Assembly (NCBI GenBank): GCA_013396755.1
Contig: VWZF01005682.1
Coordinates: 678,050-742,049, forward strand
Reading direction: 5' to 3'
Origin: Sclerurus mexicanus
Lineage: Eukaryota; Chordata; Aves; Passeriformes; Furnariidae
DNA: 64,000 bases
Positions 10,999 to 23,500 of this stretch are shown piece after piece. The notes under the pieces were generated by a model, which was not told the DNA's origin, made no database searches, and worked only from the letters and a program-made list of their open reading frames with translations. How positions within the stretch are numbered: the stretch's first letter is position 1; each line of letters starts with the position of its first letter. The position numbers and the translations under genes were made by a program.

Positions 10999-13857
10999 AG
11001 GAGGAGAGAGAATCATGAATGTTACCATTGCAAATTCTTTGCAAGTGAAGGCTATTTTACTTTCCAAAATGCAAATTTTCTAATTTCCCTTGAAAATTCT
11101 TCACATTAACATTGTCTTAAAAACTGAGTGCATCTTGATTTGTAACGTAATTTCTCTTTTTTTTTTTTTAAAGAGACAGGAGCTGCTTTTTTTCAAAAAA
11201 AGTTTTTAAAGCTTTATGCTTTTAAAAAAAAACATAAAGCCTTTTTCTCTCTCTTTTTTCTACTCTACCAGTGCTTCACAGTATGTTAAAAGAAGACCAA
11301 ATTCCCAAGTTGTTCCTATTTTCATAGGAAAAACAGCTATAACTTCCCATTGAACTCTTAAGAAGGACGTGTAAACATGCCAACTGTATTTATGTGAGAG
11401 CACAGATAATTAAATATAACCTACATTTCCTGACATTATATATATACATCCTGAAAAGGAGTTCTGGTATTACACTAAATGCAGTGGGGTTGGTTGCCTT
11501 TTTGAGAACAGTCTAGACTTAAGTCCAATTTAGTTTTTTAAACATTAATGGCGCTGCTGCTGATTTTCCTTTGTCCTCTGAAGAGACCACCGGGATGGAA
11601 GACTCTGCAAAGTGCACTTCTTGCAGTGCTCCTGAAAAGCTAATCCCAACAGTAGCTGATCCAAAGGAACAGCCCCAGGAAAATGGGAATCTACTTGTAC
11701 TGTGTGGGCAGAATGTCCCAAAAGCTGGGACTCACTTCACCTATGCAAGTGCATACACACATCTTCCCCCCTCACCTGCATCTCTGCTGGACCTAAGGGC
11801 AGGGAAACAGGCTCTACTCACTTCCATACCATTCACCTCTCTTACCCTGCAAACCAGGCTGCTCCATCCAAACTGCGTAGCGGGGTCAGATCCAGACTCC
11901 TCAGCTGGAAATCAGGAGGGAAAGTACTCCTGGTCCCAGGCCAAGCCCCGGTCCAACAATTTAACAGCAAAAGCAAAAGCTTTACAGTGTTCAGGCAGCC
12001 TTGAATTCATCAGTAGGGATATCACCACTGTGTCCAGCATGGGATGGGGTGTCCTGGAGTGTCCTCTCCAACCCAGCTGCCAAGAGAAGCAGCTCCCCAG
12101 GACCTGTTGTCTCAGCCCTGATGACCCTGGGAGGGCAAGCAAAGACTGTAGTTCTGCCTCATCAGTCAAGGGCTGGATGGCATCCCCCTGACAGTTCAGG
12201 CCCCCGCAGCCCTCTCTTCCCTCCCTGCCTCTCCTCTCCCTTCCCTAGCCAGACAGCATTGCAGTTCCTGCCAGCGTGCAAGGAAATTACCTAAGATTTA
12301 TCACACAATCAGTGATTTTGTTGGCTTTTTTATTTTCAACATAGAAGCACATTATATGGCTCTCCCATCTTGAAATATAGGGGTAGCAAATCCTCCTGCC
12401 TGGGACTGTCTGTCTTTTTGGCCTCATAAAAAGTCTGAAAAATGAAAGCAGGAACAAAATCATCAGTTTCTTAGTTTTTTTGTTCCCCTCTCTCCATTAC
12501 AACCAGGAGGGAAATTCTCAGCTATTCTGCAGAGCCAAAACGTGAATCTTCAGGTCATGTATAAATTAGTGCCGCAGTTACAGCTGGAGTCAGACACTTC
12601 ACGTGTACGAAATGCCACTGCATGGGAGCTGCTCTGGACAAGTCCCTCAGGTCCCCGTGACAGACACTGTCCCTTTCTCCACATGAGAATTAGCTGCTGC
12701 ATTAACGATGATCTCTTTGCTTTCCCCTCTCCTAGTTGCTCTCCGTTCTTCCCAGAGAAGCAGGTGGTAATGCTGCTTATTTCTATCAGAAAGTATTATA
12801 CCCAGCTGCCTTGTAATGCTGGGAGCTGAGCCCTTAGCAAAGAAATGTTTCTGTGTCATTTGTCAGTACCTTGCAGGATAAATGTCTGATGGAAAGAGGG
12901 CTCTTAGCAAATGATATCATCAGAAAGCAGCTAATAACATAGAATAAGAAGTTTTGTGTATGAAATGTGAAAGCACAGAAGTGAAAGATGAGTTTTCCTC
13001 TGTTATTTGAAAGGGTTTAATTAAAAAGCAAGCAAGCAAACAAACAAACAAACAGAAATGCCAAGGCTAGGTGGAAAGCACAGAGTGTGACGGTCTGGCA
13101 GTGCTCTGGGGTTGGTACTGGTGTGGGGAAAAGAAGACCTGAGGCAGAACATCCCCATTCTCTGTGTCCAGACAGACGTCCCCACCACACTTTCTGCACA
13201 CCCCTTCCTGCCTCTCACCACCTCGGTTTTGCTCCTGCAGCACTGCCAGTCTCCTGAGTCCATAAGACAACATCATCCTGATGGACAGATGATTTTTCTC
13301 CTCTCCCTAGATGGAAGTGGTCAGGTTTAGTATTCAGCAGCAACACCACTTGGGTGGGAGAACACCTGCAGGAATGCCCTACCTTGATGTGGGTCACTGT
13401 GACCCTCTTTCTTTGGATAACTTCCCTCAGCCACCTGGACTGGCTACACAACTCACACTGCTACACAACTCATGCTGCTTCTTCAAGGAAATTATTTTTT
13501 CCTGTGAAAAGAAGTGCAGCCCATCAGGTGGTAGCTTCTTGTGTTGCATACCAAGGTTCCAGCTGCAGACACACTGCATGGCATGCGGGCACTTGGGGAT
13601 TGCCCCATCTCAATTGCCAGTGACACCTGTCCACAGATGTCCTCACACCCCCTGGTGTGAGGATTGATCCTGGCATCTATTTTACCAGCATCCTGTGGAG
13701 CCCCAAGAGGCCATGCTGGAAAAACACGGGCTTGTTATTTGTACATGAGGGGAATCCACAATAGCCAGAGTCAGTTAGCTTGGGATCAGCATTGCTTCTG
13801 GTTTGGGTCTCATATCCAGTGAATGCTTCTCACTAAAGAATGACTTAGGTGACCAAT
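10999..13857. other. No gene recognised (left flank, part 4)
   Basis: Contains poly-T/poly-A stretches at 11155-11230 and the tetranucleotide repeat at 13023. A 206-codon plus frame at 11571-12191 starts at TTG, has no internal homology I recognise, and is Pro/Ser-rich. Confidence 0.55.
13023..13054 (+). repeat. (AAGC)/(AAAC) tetranucleotide repeat
   Basis: Three AAGC-like units merge into four AAAC units. Confidence 0.85.
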
Positions 13858-13945
13858 TTCAGAGAATCTCAGAATTTTCAGCGTTGGAAGGAACCCCTGG
13901 AGATCACCTAGTCCAACCCCCCTGTCAAGGCAGGGTTATCTAGAG
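13858..13945 (-). mobile_element. CR1 LINE 3' end fragment
   Basis: Matches the reversed CR1 3' end: GGAAGGAACCCCTGGAGATC, then TAGTCCAACCCCCCTGTCAA. Only about 90 bp remains. Confidence 0.8.
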
Positions 13946-16900
13946 CAGTCTCCTTCTTGCAGTCTAAGTTGTAATATGAGCTGACTGATGGCTTTATTAA
14001 AAATTGCTAGTGTTTGAGCCATCAAATACTGATTTTTGACACCCCATTCCCAGTCTCCAAAGTTTCCCTTCAGAAAGCTAGTGTCTGGGGGAAAGCTAGT
14101 GTCAGTAAATCCCATCACAATTTTACAAGTCCTCTGTGTGCTGAGGCTAATTAATGCACATCTTTAAATGTCTAACTGGCTATTACAAATCATTTTAAAT
14201 AGCTTTTGCAATAACACTTCCAACAGACTCCTGCAGTCCTTCCATTTGCCTGCAGACATGTTGGTCTTTCATCCATCACACAGCAGCCAGGCTTTACAGC
14301 CTGACACCAAGGAAATTCCTTGCAGCCCTAAACCATCGCTGACCTGCCGTGGGTCTCTCTTCTCCTCACGGGACCACACACTTTCCCATCAGCATTAGCC
14401 ATGGGCCAGCTGCTGGCTCACCACTGAGCCGGGACTGGCTGCTGCAACCCGCTCTGCCTCCCCCAGCACCTCTAAACTAAGGGCAATGCTAAGTGACCAC
14501 TCCGATATTTGTAAAGAGAACATGATAGTTTTGCTGAGAGGAAAAGAGAAAGCTGACAGTCTGTCCTGCTCACAGACTGGGTCACGCTTGCCCATGGCCG
14601 GTGCTGTAGCACATCACAGCTGCAAAGGTAGATTTATTTTTCTTCTGCTGTTTTTTCCAAGCTGCAGCACAAGGTAATGCTGGAAGAGGCCAAGCCACTT
14701 TTGCAGCCTGGTGGGAATCAACTTCTTCATGCTCAGCAGGAAAAACTCAGTGTAACACATGCTGCAAATTGAATGATAAAAGCTCCCTGTGTGCCATGGC
14801 TGGGGCGTGCTCCAGCACCCAGAGTCATCTACCCAGGGTGTCATGAGATGGGAAGTATGGATTTGTACTTGTATGCATAAATACGCTGTTTACCCTCACA
14901 CACTGCCTTTCTCTCTCCTTTGTAGTTTGGCAAGGCCATTCCCCTTACCCAGCCACACGCATGACCGTATGCACATGACAGAAGACCTCTTTTTAGCATA
15001 AAGGCTGCCAGAGCTAAAGGAACTTCCATGTCCAGGGATTTTCAGAAGATGTAGACATGCAGCGAGAAGAAGGGGACACACACACACACACGGCCAACAC
15101 ACTGCCCAAAGATTTTTTCTGCCCTTCACTGCTCTCCCAGCGGCCATTTAATTTCTGTAGTGTGCTTTTACTGGACAAAAACTTACCAAAAGTAGTCCCT
15201 GACTTGAAGCATCAAGTCCCAGAAGTGACTTTTGAATGGAAAAATGGAAGTTTGGTCCAACTGCAGACAAAATATGGTATTTGGGACCAGAAATTTGTTG
15301 GGTCTACATTAATCCAGTTTCATGCTTCTCCCCATGCACTGGTATCTACTCGGACTGGGCAGGGACCAGTCAGAAGCGCTGGAAGTGGCATGACTTCGGC
15401 CACCACTGTCACAGTTCTCCTTTGCAGTCCATCCCCATGAAACTGAATGGCCACATCACCATTAAAACCATTGGCTTAAGACGAAACCGACTTCCTCTTC
15501 CCCAGCCACAGCAACCCTGCCTGTTTCAATGTGGGGTCCTGGCTCAGGGCGAGCACTTGCTGTGGCAGCCCTGCCTGGACGGCTCCTGTCTACCAGCTCC
15601 TTGGACAGCAACAAGGAAATCACCCAGTGGAGATAAGCTTGGGACTGCTGCTTGGAACTGGACACAAATTTTCATGTGGAAAAATCACTGTTTCGTTCAA
15701 AACCAAATTTCCTGCCTGTGTGACTCTTAAAGAAATTCCCTCTCAGGAAAGCATTTAGACAAGATTGAAATGCTGTTGCTGAAGGGTAAGAACAACAAGA
15801 CTCACAAACTCATTTTGAAACAGTTTCTTTTGAAAACATTAATATTAAATGTCAATACAAGCACAAAGCTTCTGATTTTATCTATTGTGATTTTCACTTA
15901 GCGTGAAACAAGCATTTGGGGAGTGGAACACGAAAATCCTTTGGTACTTGTTGTCACTCAGGTTTCCGACCTCTGACCCTTCCTTGGAGCTGGAAATGCT
16001 CTTCTGGCCAGGGCTCAGACCTGCTTGGTGCCACTGTGACTGTCCCAGCCTATTGGTGTGTAACCTGGATGCAAACAGGTCACCACTGAAACACAGGTCA
16101 CGCGCTGCTCATGCTTGGTTGGGGACTGAGGCATCATGGTAAAGGATTCAAGTTGTCTTCCCTGGTGCAGGCACAAACCAGATGTTGATGGTCCTCATAG
16201 CAGTAGTCTGTACACGGCCACAGACATATCACTGAGGGAAACAGACCTCTGCCACAGCTGTTCAGAATGGTGGCAACCACACAAAGCCTTAGGTACACAG
16301 AACCATAAAGCACTGGCTACTGCTCTGTGACCTCCAAAACTCAGACTTCTCGGGATTGACTGCTGTATTAGGTAGTATATTCGGGCAGAATTAGATGCTG
16401 ATATTTTTGGTCTGTATTTGGCCCAGCCACCTGTGAGGAGTTGTTTTCTTCTGTCAAGTTATGGGAAAACAGGCTGATAAAAACAGTCTTTGGCCTTGAA
16501 GGAGGTATTTCTGTGTAAACTAAAAATAATTGGGCTCTCACGATTGGCTAATGGCCCTCCAAGGGCACTTGAAGGANTTTCAGATCCCTGTTCTCCATGG
16601 AACAGGTCATCTTCCTTGCCCCACTACTTCTGGGCAGCCCACTCCCACCAGAGCTGGCTCAAGTCACGAGTTTGGCTCCTCAGTCCCCTTCTACATGTGC
16701 TGGAAGAGGATGAGCTGCAAAGGTGAACTGTAGAGTTAGTGTGCTCTGGGGGCACGAAGGGAAAAGCAACACTTGACACATTACATGGGTAAGTATGAAA
16801 GGCTGGGTTCCAAGAGATGCAGGATGCTCTTCCACTCGGCCTCCCCTCAGAGAGTTTAGCATTAACACTTCACTTTGCATGGGCTCTCTTTGCAGCTGAA

Positions 16901-18424
16901 AGACCCAGAGAAAGGTCACCTACTGAAGAGGTCAGAAAGTGAAGATGAGCTTCTCCTTCAATCTGAAAAGATTCAGCTCAGGAGCCTGCTGTGCAAAAAC
17001 CAGACAATGTCGCAATTCTTGGCAATTCCTTTCTCAGTGATATCACTCCGTGTATTTCATCATCTTCTATCTGCATGAAATACTGAAATGAAGATATTAG
17101 TGCTCACAGCAAGCAGTTAGATCAGCATTTCAGATCAAGTCTTCCTTCACCGAGGTGGTTAACAGTCACTTTGCGAAGAAAATAAAGCTCCTTTTTTCAA
17201 GTTCACAATGCCTATCTGTACATCAGGTCCTTGTAGCATCAAGTTTGTCTCAGCTGACATTTGATGGATCATAGTCCAATCAGTGGGGTTACACACCGAA
17301 TGCGCGGTACTTTGAAGCAGATGGCTTCCATCCTACAGCTGACGAACTGGAAACTTTGGGAGCTGGTTGTACCAAGTGTGACTGACGAGCCTGCTTTGGC
17401 TCTCAGCCAGAATGTGGGCTGTGAAGAAGGGATGGCAAACGGCAGCTTGGGTACAGGGACCAGGGGCAATCCAAGAGAGGGGAGATGAGGTGTCTCCTGG
17501 GTTTCCAGGCTCCAGTTGGTGGTAGATGGCAATTCCCATGGTCTGGGGGCATGGTTGGGCACCTCAGAAAGGGGCCAACTGATTCTTTTTTCTTTTTGTT
17601 CTATTTAGAGCTCTTTATATCAAAAATCTGATTTGTTCCAGTGTTGGCTTGGTTCTAGGGCCCAATGAGGATGAAAATGCACAAGAATAGGAGCAAGCAG
17701 CTTTTGTGCACACAGAGTTGGACCTACCTGCAGTCACCAGGAGTTGCTTCAGCAGCACAGACTTTTCTTACTCACCTTTTTGTACCCACATCACCCTGTC
17801 AATACCAAGTACGCAGTTTGAGGAAAGGACTATTAGTTTTACTTGAAAAACACATGGCATAGTGTAAGGTTATGCTGTAGGCATCCCTGCTGTACAAAAA
17901 GAAGGGTGAATGCCTGGCCAGCTGCTTTGGCATTCATCTCATTGACAAGATGCAATCCCAAGGGCCAAACCTCTTCAGGAGGCTCCAAGCATCTCAGAAG
18001 CTATAGCCACACATCACTGCCCCATACCTGCCAGAGAGAAACTGAATTCCACAGGACAGTTTCTGCTTAGGTTAGCTCATTCAAATGACATTGCCAAAGA
18101 CAGAGGGTGAATGGAAACTTCATGGTGGCATTACAGGGGACAAACCACAAGCCTCTGGATGATGCATTTCCACAATACCAAGGGCCAGAACAACACTATT
18201 TGATAATGAGAAACTACTGGTAGACAAGTCTGTGAGTAACCAGGCAAGAAGAACAGTTATCAAATACAGTAATACTTGTGTTTTCTGTCACCAGGTCCCA
18301 AGTTTCCTCTTAGTAAAAGCTAACAGCTAAAATATGCTTTTGTATTACAGTTGTGGTTTCTTCCCCCTAACAGAATTGTAAGGAAAGAGACCATTTAGTC
18401 ACACAAGATTGCTTGTTAATAAAG
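13946..18424. other. No gene recognised (left flank, part 5)
   Basis: Downstream of COG3. Includes a CA repeat, one ambiguous base at 16577 and an isolated plus-strand AATAAA near 17180. No exon series recognised. Confidence 0.55.
15074..15092 (+). repeat. (CA) microsatellite
   Basis: A short run of about nine CA units. Confidence 0.85.
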
Positions 18425-18440
18425 AAAATACAGATTTACT

Positions 18441-18446
18441 TTTATT
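18441..18446 (-). terminator. COG3 distal polyadenylation signal AATAAA
   Basis: Canonical AATAAA on the minus strand, followed within about 45 bases by a TGTGTG-containing stretch that fits a GU-rich downstream element. It sits at the point where the sequence changes from AT-rich UTR to the gene-free left flank. Confidence 0.65.
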
Positions 18447-18751
18447 ATAACCATAAAGAGGCATTAATTTAACAATCAGCTGTATATTCAGCGCTCAGGT
18501 ACATACCTGTGCCAAACAAACTCAGTTCTCTTACTGCTAAAAAAAGAACGCTTCTCAGCAATGCACCACCTGTGTTTACAGGATTTTTTATTGTCTCTGT
18601 ACTACAGTTACCTTGACAGACAAGCCTCAGGATACAGAATAAAGCTTTACTCTTGGACCAAAATAGGAGGCAACATTTTTATTTAAAAAAATTAAAAACA
18701 GCAAGTTGCTAGTCAGATAATATAAAGCATCTTAAATTAATCTTTTGAAAG

Positions 18752-18759
18752 TATTTACA
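18752..18759 (-). promoter_or_regulatory. Pumilio response element in the COG3 3' UTR
   Basis: TGTAAATA on the transcript strand, an exact match to UGUANAUA. One octamer in a 2.1 kb AT-rich UTR can occur by chance. Confidence 0.4.
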
Positions 18760-20534
18760 CTATTTGTAAACGTAAATATCTGAAACTGTACACGTTTAAA
18801 CAAATGTTCACTTAGCAAACAGGCTGTATAAACTGATTGCTCTTCTAATCTTTTCACCAGCTGTCCCAGAGCCGTCTGGGTACTCTAAGAGAGAAGAAGA
18901 TCCCAACCACAAGAGTGACTACTGCCATGGTTTACCCTTCATGTCTTTTCTGTACAATGTCTGTATTAAGTAAGCCATAACTCTGTACAGTGACGATGCA
19001 GTCCTTCTGAAAAACTTTATAAAAAACAAATATACATATATTACAATGCACTGGACATTATTTTACAGCCTGTATTTCTACATAAGTAAAGAGAAAGGGC
19101 AAGTTTTTCTCCTTGTTAGTTCCTTTAGTTAATTTTCAAGGTGTCATGTAAGGTTCTAGGAGTACCATTTATGTACCTCAGCACCCCTGCTGTGACATTT
19201 CTTGGGGTAACTTTAAATCCTACCATCTTGTTCTTCAGCCATGTCATTTATAACAGGAAAATCATTAAATCAAAATACCACCAATGTGCCTGGAAATTTC
19301 TTTGTATTGAGACGTACAGAACAGGTTTTATAAATAAGTTAAAAATCTACCGTGTCGCTCACTACATTTTTTGTTTTGCAGTGCTGCCCAATAAGGATTT
19401 ACACACTGACACACCCTGAAGTGTTTCACTCCATTAATGGCCAGGTGTTTAGAATTCAGCTTTCTGCACTAATGACCAATTAATGCATACTGAACAGTGT
19501 GCACTGTTTACCAGTTACCGAGTACTTATCCTCTGTTTACAATGCTGATTTGACAGCCTTGCACACTCAGTTTCAGGCATCCCCACTCCCCCTTAGTCCA
19601 GGACACAAATGCTGTGCTAGTTTCATTCCTGGTTCCTCTTTAAACAATGTGACACCACCATTTGATCTTGGGAAAGGCAAAAAAACCAACTCTACCCTAA
19701 AACTAAGTACCTGAGAACTTCAACACTAAGCTTTGCTGTAAAGCATCTGAAAACATGCAGTTCCCTAGAAACATCAAAACTTATATTGCACAGCTTTCTA
19801 TTGCAAATCCCAAGGACCTGAGACTACTCACATGGAGGAAGGTTAGCAAAACTTCAGGTCAGACCTCACAGCTCCCAATCACAACAGCATAAGAAAAACA
19901 GTACATCCAATGTTTCAAGAAACACTTCACATGTGGGACATAACGTTTTCCCAAGTAAGAACCTCTGAATTATGTTCAAGCACAGAGTGGATTACCAGGA
20001 TTTTCGGGGGAGTTAAAGAAAAACTCAGGGCATGCCTGCTTAAGTCAAATTCCCATACCAATGTGCTTATCTCCCATGTCTCACAAATATCTCTTACTGC
20101 TCTTGTTTGATTCCCTGTGCTTTATTTCTGGCATGTCTTTGAAAGTGTGACTTCCCATCACATGCATCAGCTTACTAAAGGAAAGCAAGAATGCTTTTTA
20201 CATTAAAAAGCAAAAAAAGAGCTTTCAACTTTGAAAACATCTGGATAAGGCAGAAACTGAGCTTCTGTAAGTGATCAGCAAAATCAGCAAAGGGTTTTTT
20301 GTTTTGTTTTCTTCTGCCCACTTCTCAAGCCCAGGAACAGGAAGATCTTGAACAAATCAATAAACCTGTGGGTTTTTCCCCCCTAGAACAGGGTTAAGCA
20401 GCCTGGATAGTTTTGATGCACACAGGACTGCATGGTGGGATCCTTTCCTTTGTTTACTTCAAGTAAATGTCCTTGCATTCCCTTCACTGCCTGGCATTCA
20501 GCTGAAGCTTATTTCAAGCAGCCTCGCTGTTGGG

Positions 20535-20564
20535 TTACTTAGACATGGATAACAGTAAGTTCAC
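20535..20564 (-). CDS. COG3: COG3 terminal coding exon 23
   Basis: The last 30 coding bases encode VNLLLSMSK and a TAA stop. Mammalian COG3 ends in a similar L-L-L-x-x-S-K motif. The exon continues into the 3' UTR. Confidence 0.94.
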   Translation of the reverse strand: MNLLLSMSK

Positions 20565-23500
20565 CTGAAAGACAAAAGGAAAGCCTACGTTAGAGGAACT
20601 AAGTTTCAGAACAGATGTGTTATACTTCAACCTTTAAATGGGACTCCTAGGAAGCATATTAGTCAGGACAAGACACCTACAACAAAACTGGCCAAAATCT
20701 CCAGTCAAATGCCTACTCACAGGCTTTTTAAAATGCAACTGTTGACTGTGCTGACTACTCATCTCAGCAGTCACAACCTACTGTGTCAGATTTTCTAAGA
20801 TGACTTCATCTGTTGTCAAGAAATTCCAAAAAACAGGTACACTGGAAAAATTTTAACATTCATCTCAGACATCTGAAACACATTTGGGATCCTACACAGT
20901 ACTTGTTTCCCACAGATTACAATACGGTTTCCCATACAATTCAGTCTGTAGGATAAGTGACCCTAAGGTTTAACAGACTGAAAATTAGACAAAGCCATCT
21001 CCTCTAGGATAACACCACCTCCTTATGGTGCATCACTCCCACTCTGTGCTCCAGGAAAATTATCACACATTCCTGTAGCCATATTCACTGGAGGAAACAT
21101 CCTCTAACCCACAAACTAGTTTACCTGTTTAAGTATTGGTGTCCTGTGATAATCAAGATTCTATCCACATTCCCTAGACCACTAAGGTCAAAGTGACATT
21201 TTAAAAAACCTACTTGGTTTCTGCCAGAGAATCCTAATACAGAGAATTCTTAAACCAAATATCTCTGAGGCTAAAGACCTTACCTACCATGTGGGGTTAC
21301 ACTTGTATAAACTTCTGCACATTTTCCCAATGCAATTCACTTGAAATGCACTCTAGGAATTCTTTCTCATCTTTTTCTGAATGCAAAAGTTGCTGCTTTT
21401 TGTATTTGTCAAAAGCAGGACTGCCTTCATATGCACAGGCTTTTTTAAGGCATATTCACTGGTTTTGCTATCTCTTGAAAAAGACAATGCCCAGAAATGG
21501 CAAAACTCCTCCGCAATGTTGTACAACTCAATCCCCAGAAACATCAATCACCACTCTGGTTTAAGAAAATCTATTAGATATTCATTAAAAAAAAACCCAA
21601 CCAAAACCCCCTTCTAGCAGAGAGTCTAAAGTTCAGAAAAAGTTCAATCATCTAGGATGAAGGGGGATAATAAATAAATAAAGATCCTGAACTGAAAATA
21701 CTAAAACTGAAAAAAAATCAATGTTTAAACAAGCCAGTCACATGAAAGAGCAACTGATAAAACAGGGAGCTTCAATATATACCTGTTCCATTGAAGGACA
21801 AGCTATGATTTGGAGATCTTCATTACTAAATTCTTCCTTTAACAAAGCATGGAGTTTCTGAAACATTTGCTGAATGTTATTCTTTTAAAGGAAAGAAGAA
21901 AAAACTCAGTATTAAAAAACACAACACCCATCTCAAACATGAACCAGAATAAACACGATGTACATGGAACACCAACTGAAGTGAACAGACAGGGAGAAGT
22001 GGTTGAGCTTTACAAACTTTTCTTCTAACACAAGCTGGTTTGGGAAACAGCTACCAGGGATCTACGTTGGCTGTGAGGTAAAAGCTTCAGCTAAGATGTG
22101 CTAAACTGAAAGACTAAACCTGGAGCCTTAAAACTCAAGCTTGGTTCTTCTGGTAGTTTACAATAGGCTTTTCATCCTCTCTACCTCTGGTGCTTCTGCC
22201 CATGCATAACTGACGAATATGAATTGGTTTTGGCTGGGACAGAGTTAATTTTCTTTATGGTAGCCCATAGAGTGCCAAGTGGTAGGCGTGCAGAATAAAC
22301 AGCACCTGTTACTTCCCTGTAGTGTGTGTGTGTGTGTGTGTGTGTGTTATGTGGGCCAAGCAAAATAGAGAGCAGGATAGCTATTTGAGTTTGGTTTTTT
22401 TTAAGCTAAAGATACCATTGTGAAACACCTACAGGAAAACATGCCAGCAATACTCACCCTGACTGGCTTAAACAAAATTAATTCTGTATCTTTATTGGAC
22501 AAGTATAACGACATGCTTCGTAAAGTTGATGGCAGCTTTGTTTTTATTGTCTTGTAAGTAGAAGAGACCAGGTCGTTGATCTTTGCTGAAAGTAAAAGAA
22601 AATATGCTTAATAGGCTAAAATGGAGTTCTGCTAGCTGTAACCTACACTCCAAAAATCACCTCCACTTTACTGGGGCTGATCATTGCCACAGGTCTGAGT
22701 GAAAGGGAGAGAGGGGGCAGCTGGGCTGTGTAATATCAAACCCATCACATCACCACAGCATGCCAGACACTGCAGAAAATGTATCCAACCCATTTCTGCA
22801 AGCTACCACATCCTCCTGAGGTTTCTGAAGTCACAGCCTTCCAACAGTAACAAAGGTTTACATAGGCTTCTCCCCTAGAAAACTTAGGTGGAAAAGAAAC
22901 TCCAGGGAAATAAACAACGCTGGTAGAGAGAACAGAATATCACAAATTCTCCTTATTGACCACAGGCCACATCTGTGAGAAGAAAGGCTGCACAGACATC
23001 TGGATTTTGACTCAGCCAGACAGGAATCCTCTCTCAGACAAGACCCTCTTTCTTTATTGCTAGGAATTTTGATGATTTTACAAGATCATTGCTAAAGGCC
23101 AGGGGAAAAGTACATTTTGTAGTTTTAAAGTACTGAAGTTAATATACTATGTTTTTTTTCCCCCTTCTCAATTTCTGCCGTATCTAAATTTTCTGCCTAA
23201 TCCTGCTTTCTAGACAAATGACTCCAAGAAACAGCAGAAGGTCTGCTTAGATCTGCCTCTACACACATAATTATCTCCAAACAAACATTAAAAATACTCC
23301 TGGAGAAGCAGGAGATGTTAAGTAGAAGCTCAAGTTAGCCTCTATAATGTCTGACCCATTGAGCAGCACTGAATTATGTATGAATAAGGCTGGCTTTGCA
23401 TCTTAAGAACATGATGCAACAGAAGGTTCCAATGTATGAATTGGAATAATCAGATTTTTTCACCCAGAAGCACAACTTTGTAAAGTGAAGAGCAAAACAA

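Larger units (their letters stand above)
18425..20534 (-). other. COG3: COG3 3' UTR
   Basis: About 2.1 kb from the TAA to a predicted cleavage site 10-30 bases past the distal AATAAA at 18441-18446. AT-rich with no recognisable repeat. Further AATAAA matches occur in the UTR on the minus strand, for example near 18675 and 20121, so shorter isoforms are possible. A Pumilio-type UGUAAAUA lies at 18752-18759. Confidence 0.75.

Noticed and set aside
11571..12191. A 206-codon plus-strand open frame
   Set aside because: It starts at TTG, is Pro/Ser-rich, overlaps other frames of similar quality and has no recognised domain or linked exons.
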